The notes under the pieces are model-generated. The model had not been told where the DNA came from and made no database searches. It saw only the letters and a list, made by a program, of their open reading frames with translations. Shown here in pieces: positions 10,796 through 35,215 of a stretch of 64,000 nt of DNA. Location of the stretch: positions 4,594,001-4,658,000 of the forward strand of contig NC_081828.1 in the NCBI RefSeq assembly GCF_030867095.1. The letters run 5' to 3'. The DNA is from Alligator mississippiensis (lineage: Eukaryota; Chordata; Crocodylia; Alligatoridae). The translations under genes were made by a program, and so were the position numbers. Numbering within the stretch: position 1 is the stretch's first letter; each line of letters opens with the position of its first letter.

Positions 10796-12403
10796 TTTTT
10801 GGATAACAGGTAACCGCAACCAGGAGGGGGAACTGAAGCCTGGGGCCTAGCCAAGTACACCATGGGGAGTATGTGGAGGGAAACTGCAGGCGGCTGGAAT
10901 GTGGGTCACCAGGTTGACCCTACTGAGGCCCAGAGGTGGCTTTTCAGACACTAGATCAACCCCACCACTGCCAGGGAGACCCAGCCACCTGCCAGCTCTC
11001 ACAAAGTCAGAGGGAATCTTACTAAGAGTAGCTCTGGGCAAGGGTTGGTCTACCTGGACACCAGAGCCCCATGCTGGGGTTCGAGGTTGCCCTGGCCAAG
11101 GAAGGGGAGAAGTGCTAGACCCTACCCACCTGCTGACTACCCTCCCCAGGGCCCTCCACAAGGCCAAGTCACATGCCAGGAGCTGGTCAACTTGGGCCAT
11201 GGCAAAAGGAAACGTTAGAACAGCCAGATGCTCCCCACAAGAGGGTCACCCTGCCCACCTCCCCCCTCTCCCACCAGGTGAGAGGGGGAAGGTGGACACT
11301 TTGGGGTGGGAGATCCCAGTCTGGTGCTGGTTTTCTTGCCTGTTCCTGCTTTCCCTGGTTCTTCCTGCTCCCTTCCTCTCCTTGAGTCCAGGGACATTTC
11401 TGAGCCACCTAGGGAACTGACCTGTGTGTGGTCCCCAACCCTTTAGGGAGGGTAGGGTTGGCAATTGGCAGTGGGAGACTCCGGTCTGGGGCCAGTTCTT
11501 CCATGCAGCCTGACCATCCTGGTGTTCACTCCCCTGCTCCCAGGCTGTGCCTTGAACCCTTTTGCACTTCTCCTCCGATTGACGTGGCAATCCCTTTTCA
11601 GGGATGCCCTTTTGCAGGCCAGCAGTCCCCCTGCTGGTGGTCAGGTAAAGTGGCTACCTTCCCTTTTGTTCTCTTCCTCCAATCAATGTGGCAATTGTGG
11701 TCAGGTTGGGGAGGACCTTTTGTGGGCCAGTGGTCCCCCTGGCTGTGTTCAGGCAAAGCAGCTATCTCCCCTTCCGGTGTCACCCCTCCATTCCAGAAAA
11801 GCCTCTCCCCTTGCTGGGTGAGGGGCTTGGGGGCAGTGGTCTTCCTCTTCTCAGAGGTTTGGCCGAACCCCGCCAAGCAAGACCCAGAGGTCTGACCATG
11901 CCTAGAGATGCCAGTGAGAGTTGGCAGGCCCAGTGGGGAGCCCCATGAAGTTCCCCTCCCCTCCACACTCCCTGTCTCATGGATGCTGTCTTCTTCAACA
12001 GCCACTGTGATGATCGGTGCTGCTGAGGTCCACCTCGCCACCCCACCATGATGCTTGAGGGGGCCTGCCAGGGAAAGCAGGTAGGAAGAGGGTGCCCAGG
12101 CTCTGGCTCATTGCCTGGATTCCCTCCACACTGTCCTTCCCTGTGCAAGGTCCCTGGATCAGCCCCAGGGGGACTGCTACCCCCAGTGGTCCACCCTGCC
12201 ACTGCACTGCAGTCCCCGTGCCTTCCCTGCCCTGGGAGAGCGAGGATGCAGGGGCAGCAGGAGGAGCCAACCCTCACAAAACATTAAGACCCTGATAGAC
12301 TTTGTCTTCCTCTGCAAGGAGTGGAAGGGAAGGGAAGCCTGATCTGTGTCCATCTGTTTCTCAGGCCACTGCCTTCTCATAATCCACAAAATGGGAGGAC
12401 AGC
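10796..12403. repeat. GC-rich repeat-like region with tandem ~107-bp units
   Basis: GC-rich, low-divergence-looking sequence with no host-gene signal. Two adjacent imperfect units of about 107 bp lie at about 11574-11680 and 11681-11788. Both run gt-ggcaat...ccttttg..ggccag..gtccccctg...tcagg.aaag..gct. A further loosely repeated phrase (gtgggaga..c..gtctgg.gc.gtt) occurs at about 11300 and 11470. In one frame 11688-11710 reads QCGNCGQVGE, resembling half of a CCHC knuckle. It may be a 5' UTR/ORF1 part of another Tx1 copy. That assignment is weak. Confidence 0.35.
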
Positions 12404-13531
12404 TGTGTTACTGAAGAGGGTGTAGTCATGAAAGTAGCTGGCTGCAATTCCAATTAGACAGGGCTGCCTCATTGGGAACAGGGGCCAGCTGATCTTTGTA
12501 AGGGCTGGGCCCTGAACAGCAAATACAGCAGTTTGCTGCCAGCAGCCAGAGACACACCACCAACTGAGCTGCTGCTCAGAATACCTTGGAGGTAAGGGAG
12601 GAACTATGGGGGTGGCAGGAATTTCCTGGTCCTGGGTATGACAGAAAACTGCACCCTGCCGGGGAAGGATGGTCTGGTGGGGTAGTTTATGCAACTGCCA
12701 GGCCAGTTGCCTCTCCAGTGAAAGGTGAGTATGGGGTGCCTTCTAAACCCAGCTCCATATCCCTAGTGGGTGGTAGGAGAGAGCAAGGTGAGCCCAGATT
12801 CACTGTGAGTGCCAAGGCAGAGCCCAGGTCCAGTGGAGGGACCTGAGGCAACACCCAGACTCACAGCTGAGACCACTGGAGCCAGGATCAAGGCTCCAGG
12901 AGGGTGGGGCTGTGAACCTTTGTGGAGCTATTAGTGAAGCTCCTGTGCAAAGGGATAAGGTACTATGCTTAGGGAGGACAGGGGATGGGGTTTGGAGCCC
13001 TGATCCTTTACTGCAGACTTGAATCCTGGAGATAGGGCCTGGTGCCCAGAGTTGAGAGGGGGTTGGAGCCCTGGGATTGGATGCAGCTTGAGGCCCTGAA
13101 TTGGTAGAGGCTCCAACGCCCTCAACTCTGGATGCCAGCCCTGAGGGGGAACCAGGCTGGGAGCCCAAGTGAGTGAGTGGCTCGGTGGTAGGCCAGATAA
13201 GTAGGCCAGGTGTCAGGCCATGGAACATCTGCAAAGCACTGCGACTATAAGCTCCAAAGGGGAGTGAGAGTCCCATGTGAGACTCTGGAGCTCGGGTTCC
13301 AGTGTGAGGCATTGGAGGAACATCTGAGAGACATGGGACACGATAAGGGGTGGTCAGAGCCATGTACATAGGCCCTTGTCACCAGGGCAAGTAAACGGGC
13401 AGCCTCCCACGTGCTTAACATCATATAATCATTAACATCAAGGTGTGGCAGACGAGGAAGGTGGGCAGTTAGCCCTAAGACAAGTTGGTGGGCTAACGAT
13501 CAGATTGGTGCCAGGGCACCCACTTGTTACA
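12404..13531 (+). mobile_element. Possible LTR-retrotransposon fossil (LTR-like stretch)
   Basis: A GC-rich stretch beginning TGTGTTAC and ending TTGTTACA. Its first 200 bp resemble the start of the solo-LTR-like element at 20914-21726: an aattag-gggc-gcc phrase, a tgccagcag phrase, then ctgagct followed by ggaggtaagg. The family looks Gypsy-like by this resemblance. It is old and broken. Ends are approximate and no clear target duplication was seen. Confidence 0.3.
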
Positions 13532-14180
13532 AGCTGGAAAGGGGCAGAGGGCTGTAGAAGCTAAATACCAGCCTGCCAGAAGATGAAAATACTCAGCGCA
13601 ATTTTAGAGCGCACTAGGCAGGGTAGAGGACCCTCAGAGACCTGTATCCAAACCAGGCAGTGGTGGGCCAGCATCAAAGAGAGGACCAAAGTCTTCTTCC
13701 AGCAGGTTGGCAAATGATGAGCCTTCTTCCAAAGGCAGCAACATGAGGACCTGACCCGTAAGTTGCAGGCCCTGCACAGGCAGGCAGCAGCAGGCTGGCA
13801 TGTGAGGGATGAGGTGAAGGCCCAGATCGGTACTTGGTACCGGGAGGAGGCCAGGAAAAAGATCTGCCAGGCCATGGCCCCCTGAGTGGAGGAGAGGGAG
13901 GAAAAGTGGTCTGCTTACTTTAGGAAGTTAAAGAAGAGAAGAGAGAAGCTCATGCTATGTCTGAGAGGCAGAGCAGGAGCAGAGCACTGGTTTAAAGAAG
14001 GCATGCTGGAAATAATGGAAAGACAGCCAGAGGCAGATTTGTTTTATAGGTTGAAACGTGCTAAAGGCCTGGAGCTTCTGCTTGGGACCATTCGTTTCAA
14101 GTCTGGCCAATATCCAACTCTGAGCACGGGTGACACAGGCCAGCTACAGGGCTACAACATTCCTACAGGGATAGATTATT
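13532..14180 (+). other. Degenerate coding-like sequence, possible retroelement remnant
   Basis: Directly after the LTR-like stretch there is lysine/arginine/glutamine-rich coding-like sequence (about 13640-13960) with coiled-coil character. It could be an internal part of the neighbouring LTR-type fossil or of a LINE. I cannot decide which. It is old and broken, and it is not a host gene as far as I can see. Confidence 0.3.
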
Positions 14181-14218
14181 AACACCAGGGAGATTTGAAA
14201 CTATGTTAAGTACCACTC

Positions 14219-14445
14219 ATTAACCACAAACCAACAAGCCAACTGAGTGAAATGCACCTCTGCCCTGTATCCATCAAGGTTTTCCTGATCATTCATTATC
14301 TCAAAGGCTTTGAGTCTGGTGTGATGTTTCGCATGGTTTCCACATTCTACAATTTCATAAACGTAGAAGTATTAAGTGCTGCAGCGTCACCAGCTTCTAC
14401 AACAGGACTGTCCCATTTTATACCAGCTGAGGATCCTCATATCCA
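14219..14445 (+). repeat. Dispersed repeat, copy A
   Basis: A degenerate repeat of about 220 bp, paired with 15219-15445. Shared phrases in order: ac-aagccaact..gtgaaatgc; tctggtgtgatgtttcgcatg / tttggtgtttggcgtgag; tcccattttataccagctgagga / tgccattttttaaccagctaagga. Family unknown; the ending resembles old L2/CR1-type tails. Confidence 0.5.
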
Positions 14446-15218
14446 CAGAGCTATACAAAGGCTCAAAGAGCTGCTTTTCGGAAGGAACAAAGAAAGGAGT
14501 GTTGTTTAAGCCAAGGAACAGCTTTGGTAGTAAACAAGAGGGACCTAAAAAGTGCAAATATGCAAAGATAACTAAAAGTTTAAAGGAGGTTTCTTCGATT
14601 TCTCAGCATTAAGAGACACTAGAAGCAGCGCTGGCAAAAATCCTATGTCATTTTGAGATGCATCTTAATTATCCAATGGAAAAGATTCAATGTGCAGCGA
14701 ACATCTGCAATAGCAGGACTTTGAATTCAGTGAGGATGTGAAGATGATCCCCACTCAGTCCTGTGCCCTGTGGAAATGCTCATGCCTCATAGCATTTTGC
14801 TATTACCAGTAAAGCCGAAAAGAGAATGAAAAACTGTTCGAGACTGCATGGCTCCCTGCACTCTAGGCCAAATTCAGCCCCCATACAAATAGGATGCCGA
14901 TGCTGAACTGGGCCTTCTCTGATTGCCAAATCTCGTGTGTGCACATGCCTCACTGAGGATACCATGCAAGAGGAAAAAGAGCAGCAGATTTCTAATAAAA
15001 TGTATTAAATCACTGTATGGGACAGGTGTACCATAATGAGCCATTAGTGCACTGTGGGTACTCAGAATTTCTCTCTTGCCCCACAATCTTATCAGAGTCG
15101 CACACGTTCGGCAGGGTATTGCAATCGAAGGTGTCCCTGTAAAACTCCTTTGGACTTGAATACAAATATTCTACCCGTGGATTAAGGTTTTACAATACAA
15201 CATGCTGACTAACTGAAA
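14446..15218. other. Intergenic DNA, nothing recognised
   Basis: AT-rich spacer between the two dispersed repeat copies. No gene or family recognised. Confidence 0.35.
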
Positions 15219-15445
15219 AGCAACAACTGACAAGCCAACTTGGTGAAATGCCACCATGCTGGGCAATGGTTAGGTCAGTTTTCTGGATTCATTGGAAACT
15301 CCAGGGTTTGGTGTTTGGCGTGAGTTTTTACATAGCCTCCATAGTCTCTGGTTCTTTAAAAGATATAAACCACTATAAACTTCCACCCATGACTATAGCA
15401 TAGCTGTGCCATTTTTTAACCAGCTAAGGAATGTATTTTATCACT
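15219..15445 (+). repeat. Dispersed repeat, copy B
   Basis: The second copy of the repeat at 14219-14445, about 1 kb away in the same orientation. Similarity is patchy, suggesting old insertions of the same family or an old local duplication. Confidence 0.5.
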
Positions 15446-16659
15446 ACAAATGTTCATTGAAATGGGCTTGTGTGGGGTTAACCACCAGGAAACCCAAGTC
15501 TTATTTGGGCTCAAGGACAATGTTGGCACAAGAACAAGTGGGTGAGCACTGGCTATGAGTGCATTGATGCTGGAGATGAAAGGAAAGTTCCTCACCATCA
15601 GAAAAGTGACATTTTGCAAGTCTCTCCCAATCAGAGCAGTGAGAGCAAAAAAAGTCATTTTAAAGATGGGACTTGACAAGGCAGTGTTGGGAATCAGATC
15701 ACACAAGTGCTTGCAGAAACAGAGGTCTGGATGCAGGGACACAGGATCTCCCCCAGTCCCATGTTCTTACAATAAATGGCACGGCAAGGCGGCAGAACAC
15801 CATCCAAGTTTTTACAGCTCCCTGCACTGGGCACTGGGGCTGAATTTGGCTCAAATAGGTGTCCGACTGCACTGTGCCTTATAGGTTTCCAGAATCTCTT
15901 CTGGCCTCCAAATCTATGAACTGAATAAAACACACATTTCACCGTTTGCTCCCAAAGGGGAGAGAGAGTGTTTCTCTTTCTGTTGCTCAAGGACCTTCTT
16001 ACTGAAGTTTCAAGCTAAATTGTTAAATAGCGCTAACCAGGTACACTTGCAAGTGAGCAATTCAGCAAGAATTTAGGTCAAGACAGAATTTAAAAAATCC
16101 CAACGTGGACCTGGGTTTTGTACTCTACTGCTTAACGTATACTACGCTATATAGAATATGACAATATGCACTATACACCATTCACTATACATTACTACAC
16201 AAGGTAAATAAATATTTTTAAAAAAGTGCTCCTTGTAAGTGTTTCTCTGGATTAATAGTCATAAGGTTATTCTTGTTCCCTATATAAGTTTGACTTTGTT
16301 CCAAATTAGCTATGCCTATCACCAAACCACCAGATGTACTCATGGTAACCTTGCAGCCTTTACCTCTGTTTTTGTCCCACACATTTGACTCAAGGTCTCT
16401 AAAAATGATTTTGTACCTTGTGACATTTTCTCCCTTCTTCTAGCAAAACTGTAGTCAAGCAGATACAAATACCTCCTTTCAATAAGCAGCTTAAGGCCTA
16501 CTATAGCCTACACATTTCACACAGTAGATCAATGAGCCTTGAGTCTGAAACGGTGCATACGATGGGATGCAGTGTGGCCAGGACCGGAGCAAAGGTCTCC
16601 CACGTTCAGTTCTTTATCTCTAGCGCTGCCTACCCAGCCACAAAAAAGCCTCATCAACA
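15446..16659. other. Upstream flank of CYP4B1-like gene, nothing recognised
   Basis: AT-rich intergenic DNA. No exon, repeat family or RNA gene was recognised. Confidence 0.35.
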
Positions 16660-17002
16660 AAAGGTTACTAAATAACCAGTGTTTATAAAAGCCTCCCTAA
16701 TCCTCTCTACATAGGAGGCTTCTTTTTGTGCTATTCTGAATAAAGCTGGAGAAGAGACGTGGTTATAAGGAAGCTGGGCACTTAAGCAGGAAGAGTCAAG
16801 CTTTTTTATTGCTGGGCTGAGTGTGCTTCCTGCTACATAAATCTCCTCTGGACTGCCCAGCATACGAGAGTCCTTTCCCCCTGGATGAAAGGGAAGGGCC
16901 AATATCTTACCATTGACTAGGCCTTCTCTTTAGGGACAGACACAACAGCAGTGTGAAAGGCAGCAAGAAGACACCTTTTGCTGACCCTCAACCAGCAGGA
17001 CC
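16660..17002 (+). promoter_or_regulatory. Putative promoter and 5' UTR of the CYP4B1-like gene
   Basis: The 340 bp before the CYP4 start codon. Possible TATA-like elements are TTATAAAAG at about 16683-16691 and CTACATAAAT at about 16833-16842. No upstream exon is needed, because exon 1 holds the normal start, and CYP4 genes usually have no separate 5' non-coding exon. The start has a favourable context (accATGG). The transcription start cannot be fixed from sequence alone. Confidence 0.3.
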
Positions 17003-30874
<13,872 letters not shown>

Positions 30875-31105
30875 TACCGTGGGAAGCAGGGAGCATCACA
30901 GGGGCTTCTGCAACATCCACTTGTTACCAAGGGAGTGCAAGCAATATGCTTGCTTAGATGCATACCCCTGTTCATCCAGCCCTGGCTATAATTTCTCTTT
31001 GACCGCTCGGTGCCAGTTTTCTGTTGCCTCCCCAGAGATTGGGGGAAGCAAGTCTCAAGGGAAGACAACACACATTCTGACCATGGCAATAAAAAAAAAA
31101 AGCCA
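30875..31105 (+). terminator. CYP4B1-like 3' UTR and poly(A) signal
   Basis: The 3' UTR runs from the TGA at 30872-30874 to a canonical AATAAA at 31088-31093, giving about 230 nt. An A-rich run follows directly. No other polyadenylation hexamer lies between. Confidence 0.65.
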
Positions 31106-31677
31106 CAGACTTGCTGTTTCCTGACTAAGAAACTCTTTGCTCATCAGTGCAAGCAAATGTGGTCTTACACTCCAACTTGCATGCAAGTGAGGGCAGCAAC
31201 TTCAGGCTCCCGCAGCCCCACATTGCACAAGCAGATCATTGCACGCCTGTTCTCCAACACAAACCGTAGAAGGCAGAGTTGCATTGGACTAACTCTTTCT
31301 CCATAGGACTTAAGTGAGCCTTTGATTCCCATCCCCTGATAACCAATGGGTTAACTCAGGGCTGCCCAACTGGCAGCCTGTAAGCCACATGTGGCTTGTG
31401 AAGGGTTCATTTGTAGCCCCCCAGGTCCCACCTGGGTGCTGCTCCCTTCACTTCCAAAAAGTTGCCACTACCAGGATGGCCGGACTCCCCATCCCTCCTC
31501 CAGATGTTGCTTTCTGCTTTCCACCATCCTCTGCCCTTAGCTTGGGTTCATCTGGGTTAAAGCTTGAGTAGACAGCCTTGTTGACTCTGGGGTTTTAGCC
31601 AGCAGTCTCTGCACCAGTACAAACCTCTCATGCTGCCATGACTGAGTGCTGCAGTAAAGCTGCATTTGCATTTAACC

Positions 31678-31955
31678 CAGCGATTCTCAGGCAGGGCATT
31701 GAGAGAGCCTTTGAAAAGGTGTTGCGAGGTGCCATGCAATGCAAGCACTGTTAGGTGTGCAAACACCTACGCCATTCACAAGATAAGACCGCAAGTTTCA
31801 AATACAAATCCAGACCACCAAAACTGTTCAGATCTGTTGTGGGCTGAGTTCCATGCTCTATTATTTTTCCATAATCAAAAATGAATGAAAGCAAAGGGAT
31901 GGCGTTTTCTGGGTCTAACAGGGGGGCCCTCGAGTCTATAAAGGTTGAGTCACTG
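31678..31955. mobile_element. hAT-type MITE
   Basis: Ends CAGCGATTCTCA and, on the other strand, CAGTGACTCAAC. Flanked by an 8-bp duplication with one mismatch (ATTTAACC at 31670-31677, ATCTAACC at 31956-31963). No transposase. A related hAT-like end (CAGGGCTGCCCAACTGGCAG) lies nearby at about 31362. Confidence 0.72.
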
Positions 31956-31963
31956 ATCTAACC

Positions 31964-33985
31964 CTCCATGTATTTGTTGCATCAGTTGCACTGTATCTTA
32001 TTCCCCAGACAAAATGTTTAACGGAGGCATGAATTCCACCCCAAAAACCCACTCCCAGCCCCGACCAGGGATAAACACTGAAGCATCCCATTCAAGGAGA
32101 GACCTCCTTTTCAGTCAGGTGAAATCTTTACCACCGTGGGCAGCTCTGGTATTTTTCTTCATCATCTTAGAGCAAAAGCATTGGGGCGAGGCGGGGAAAT
32201 CTCAGATCCGAATCTGAACACTGAGAATAATTAGATCCATTCATCAGTCATGTGTATATTGACACTATATAGCACGGGCAAGAGCCATGCATATGCTTTC
32301 TTCATGAATGAAGGCCATAGGAACACCCAAATATGAAGTCTATTCATGGTCCAAAATGCAGCAGCAAAGACAAAGGCCACCATCATTAAAGCAGTCTGAC
32401 TTGTGTGCATTTGTAGATACCAGACAGCCAAATTCTGCCTGGATCTAGAGTTGTGTGTGGTTTCATTCAAATGTAGGGCATAAACTGGGATATCATTAAC
32501 ACATTTATAATAGAATACATGCCACTCCCAATAAGTGCATAGTTTGCCTAAATGCAGAAGGCAGTGCCAGTCTGTCTATTGCTTACATTACGACTAACAT
32601 GGGGTTCAGTGTAGTTTCCTTAAGAGCACATTGGATAAGTGCATAAGTTGCTTAACTGTATCACAGGAGGCCAGATCCTATTTTTGCATATTGTTCACAA
32701 TAGTGTAAGAAAGCAAGTACTCCTATAGCGTGCGATGCATCCCAGATTTGTATGCATCCATGGAAATACGCTTAGTTACTCTCCCTTTGGTGAATCTTCT
32801 GCAAAATATGTTCCTGACCTCTCCAGCAGTTTTGCAGATGCTTACAAGCCAGCAAGTTGGGGTCCAGACATGCCTGAACTTGGAGAAAAAGTTCAGATCT
32901 ATTTACATTTCTTTCAACAGGCTCGGGATTCAAACCCTCTCTCCAGGCAGAGATTTCACAAGTTGAATATAGAATAAAACACTTAGAAAATAACAGCTTG
33001 TACAAGAAAGCAGTGAAGTGTTTTTTATGGATCAAGAAGTACCGAGAGCTGCTAATAAAATTCATAACATTCGTTAGTATAAAAAAGGCTACTGTGGAAT
33101 CACTTCAACCAATAAAACGACTACAGCTGTTTCTGGGTAAAGGGCCCTTGATGGTTAAACAGCCCACAGCAACAGCAGCACCATGCAACAGTCTACATCA
33201 GTGGTGAAGGAATGCCTCATGATGCCCAGCGGACAACCATTTTCTCTAAACAAATGGGCCAAACTGGAAGTACATGGAAAGCCACTCAGGGTTAAATTCC
33301 CAAAGCCCTGAGAAAAATGCCTGGAGAGACTGAATTTGGAGAAATAGGTTGGGATAGGGGGGCAGATCTAGGGGGTGCACTGGTACAGCTGTACCCCCTT
33401 TGATTTCTGCTCCACCCCAAGTTTAAAACCAACTGTCCAGCAGCGGCAGCTGCATCTCTATTCAGGCAGTGCTGAGGGAGCCACTTGACTTCATGGCTCA
33501 TTATAAATCTACCAGATGCTTTCTAAACTCTTCACTCCACAGGTGTTAACAATCCTCTCCCCTTTTTAATGGTCTTGATATTCCACTAAGCCTTTTGTCT
33601 GCAATGGTGCTGTCTGTTAGCTGTTCCTGGTAAGGTAGCTCCTCTGTCACAGCCCTGCAGATAGTTTAACTCATATTCCAATGAAAGTATATTTGTTTTG
33701 GCTTTGATCTTAAATTGAATAATGCCACCCTAGACCCTTGGCATATTAGCAAAGCTTCTAGTTTTGCTACCTGGAGAAAGATAGGTGCTGTATTATATGG
33801 GATGACGCACCCATCTGTACCCCACTTCTCAAACTCCTAGAGCTGCCAGTGATTGGGAGGGATCTTCTACTTTCTCAGCAAAGAAATAGCACTTCCACCA
33901 GTACTGCACTCCTGACTGTGATGCAGACTGAGGGGATAAAAAGCACTCAATCCTCCACAACAATATTGTAATCTGAGGTTTCAGC
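31964..33985. other. Intergenic DNA, nothing recognised
   Basis: AT-rich, with no recognised gene, exon or named repeat. Overlapping short frames at 32730-33065 lack motifs. Confidence 0.35.
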
Positions 33986-35215
33986 AGAGTCTGTGCAAAG
34001 AAAAGGATTTGGGGTCATGCCTGACCAACCCAATTGCCTTCTATGATGCGATGACTGGCTCTGTGGATGTGGGGAGACTAGCGTACCTTGATTTTAGCAA
34101 GGCTTTTGATATGGTCTCCCACAACATTCTCCCAAGCAAGCTTAGGAAGTACAAGTTGGATGAATGGACTGTAAACTGGATAGAAAACTGGCTGGAGCAT
34201 CAGGCTCAGTAGTAATCAATGGCTCGATGCCTAGTTGGCGTCTGGGATCAAGTGAAGTGCCCAAGCGATCAGTCCTGGGGCTGGTTTTGTTCAATATCTT
34301 CATCAGTGACCTGAAAGATGGGATGGAGCGCACCCTCAGCAAGTCTGCAGATGACACCAAGGTGGGGGAGTAGTAGATACACTGGAGGGGAGGGCTAGGA
34401 TTCAGAGAGACCTCTACAAATTGGAGGATTGGGCCAAAAGAAATCTCACGAGGTTCAACAAGAACAAGTACAAAGTCCTGCACTTAGGATGGAGCAATCC
34501 CGTGCACCGGGGCATGCTGGGGGTGACTGGCTGGGCAGCAGCTCTGCAGAAGAGGACCTGGGGGTGACAGGGGACAATACACTGAATATGAGCCAGCAAT
34601 GTGCCCTTGTTGCCAAGAAGGCGACCGGCATCCTGGGCTGCATCGGGAGGAGCGTTGCCAGAAGATCAAGGGCAGTGATTATTTCTCTCTATTCAGCACT
34701 GGGGAGGCCACATCTGGACTCCTGAGCCCAGTTTTGCACCCCCACTACAGAAAGGATGTGGACACATTGGAGAGAGTCCAGTGGAGGGAAACAAAAATGG
34801 ATTGGGGGCTGCAGGACATGACTGGTGAGGAGAGGCTGAGGGAGCTGGGATGATTTAGCCTGGAGAAGAAGAGACTTAATATCCACCTTCAACTGCCTGA
34901 AGAGGGGTTTGGAAGAGGGTGGAGCTGTTCTCAGTGGGGGCAGATGACAGGACAAGGAGCAATGGACTCCAATTGCAGCAAGGGAGGTTGAGGTTAGATA
35001 TTAGGGGAAACTATCATTAAGAGGGTGGTGAAGCACTGGAACAGGCTCCCCAGAGAGGTGGGGGAGTCTCCATCCTTGGAGGTTTTCAAGACCCGGGTAG
35101 ATAAAGCCTTGGCTGGGATGCTGTAGCTGGGGCTGGTCCTGCTTGGAGCAGGGGTTGGACTAGATGTGACTCCTGACGTCCCTTCAACCCTCCTTGTCTA
35201 GGACTATGGATGTCC
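33986..35215 (+). mobile_element. CR1 LINE fragment, decayed reverse transcriptase
   Basis: ORF2 pieces in order: CLTNPIAFYDAMTGSV at about 34020, LAYLDFSKAFDMVSHN at about 34080, a GVPQGSVLGP-like [20 protein letters not shown] at about 34250, SADDTKVGE (normally FADDTK) at about 34350 and HLGWSNP-like sequence at about 34480. After about 34550 the C-terminus shows 'ggggtgacaggggacaatac', SLYSALGRPHLDS-type reading and 'gaagatcaag'. The 3' UTR ends at about 35215 ('gacgtcccttcaaccctcc'). Several frame changes. 5' truncated within the RT domain. Confidence 0.9.

Noticed and set aside
12800-13369. 189-codon open frame on the - strand
   Set aside because: Low-complexity Pro/Ser/Gly-rich reading of GC-rich repeat DNA. 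No splice context or motif; part of the LTR-like stretch.
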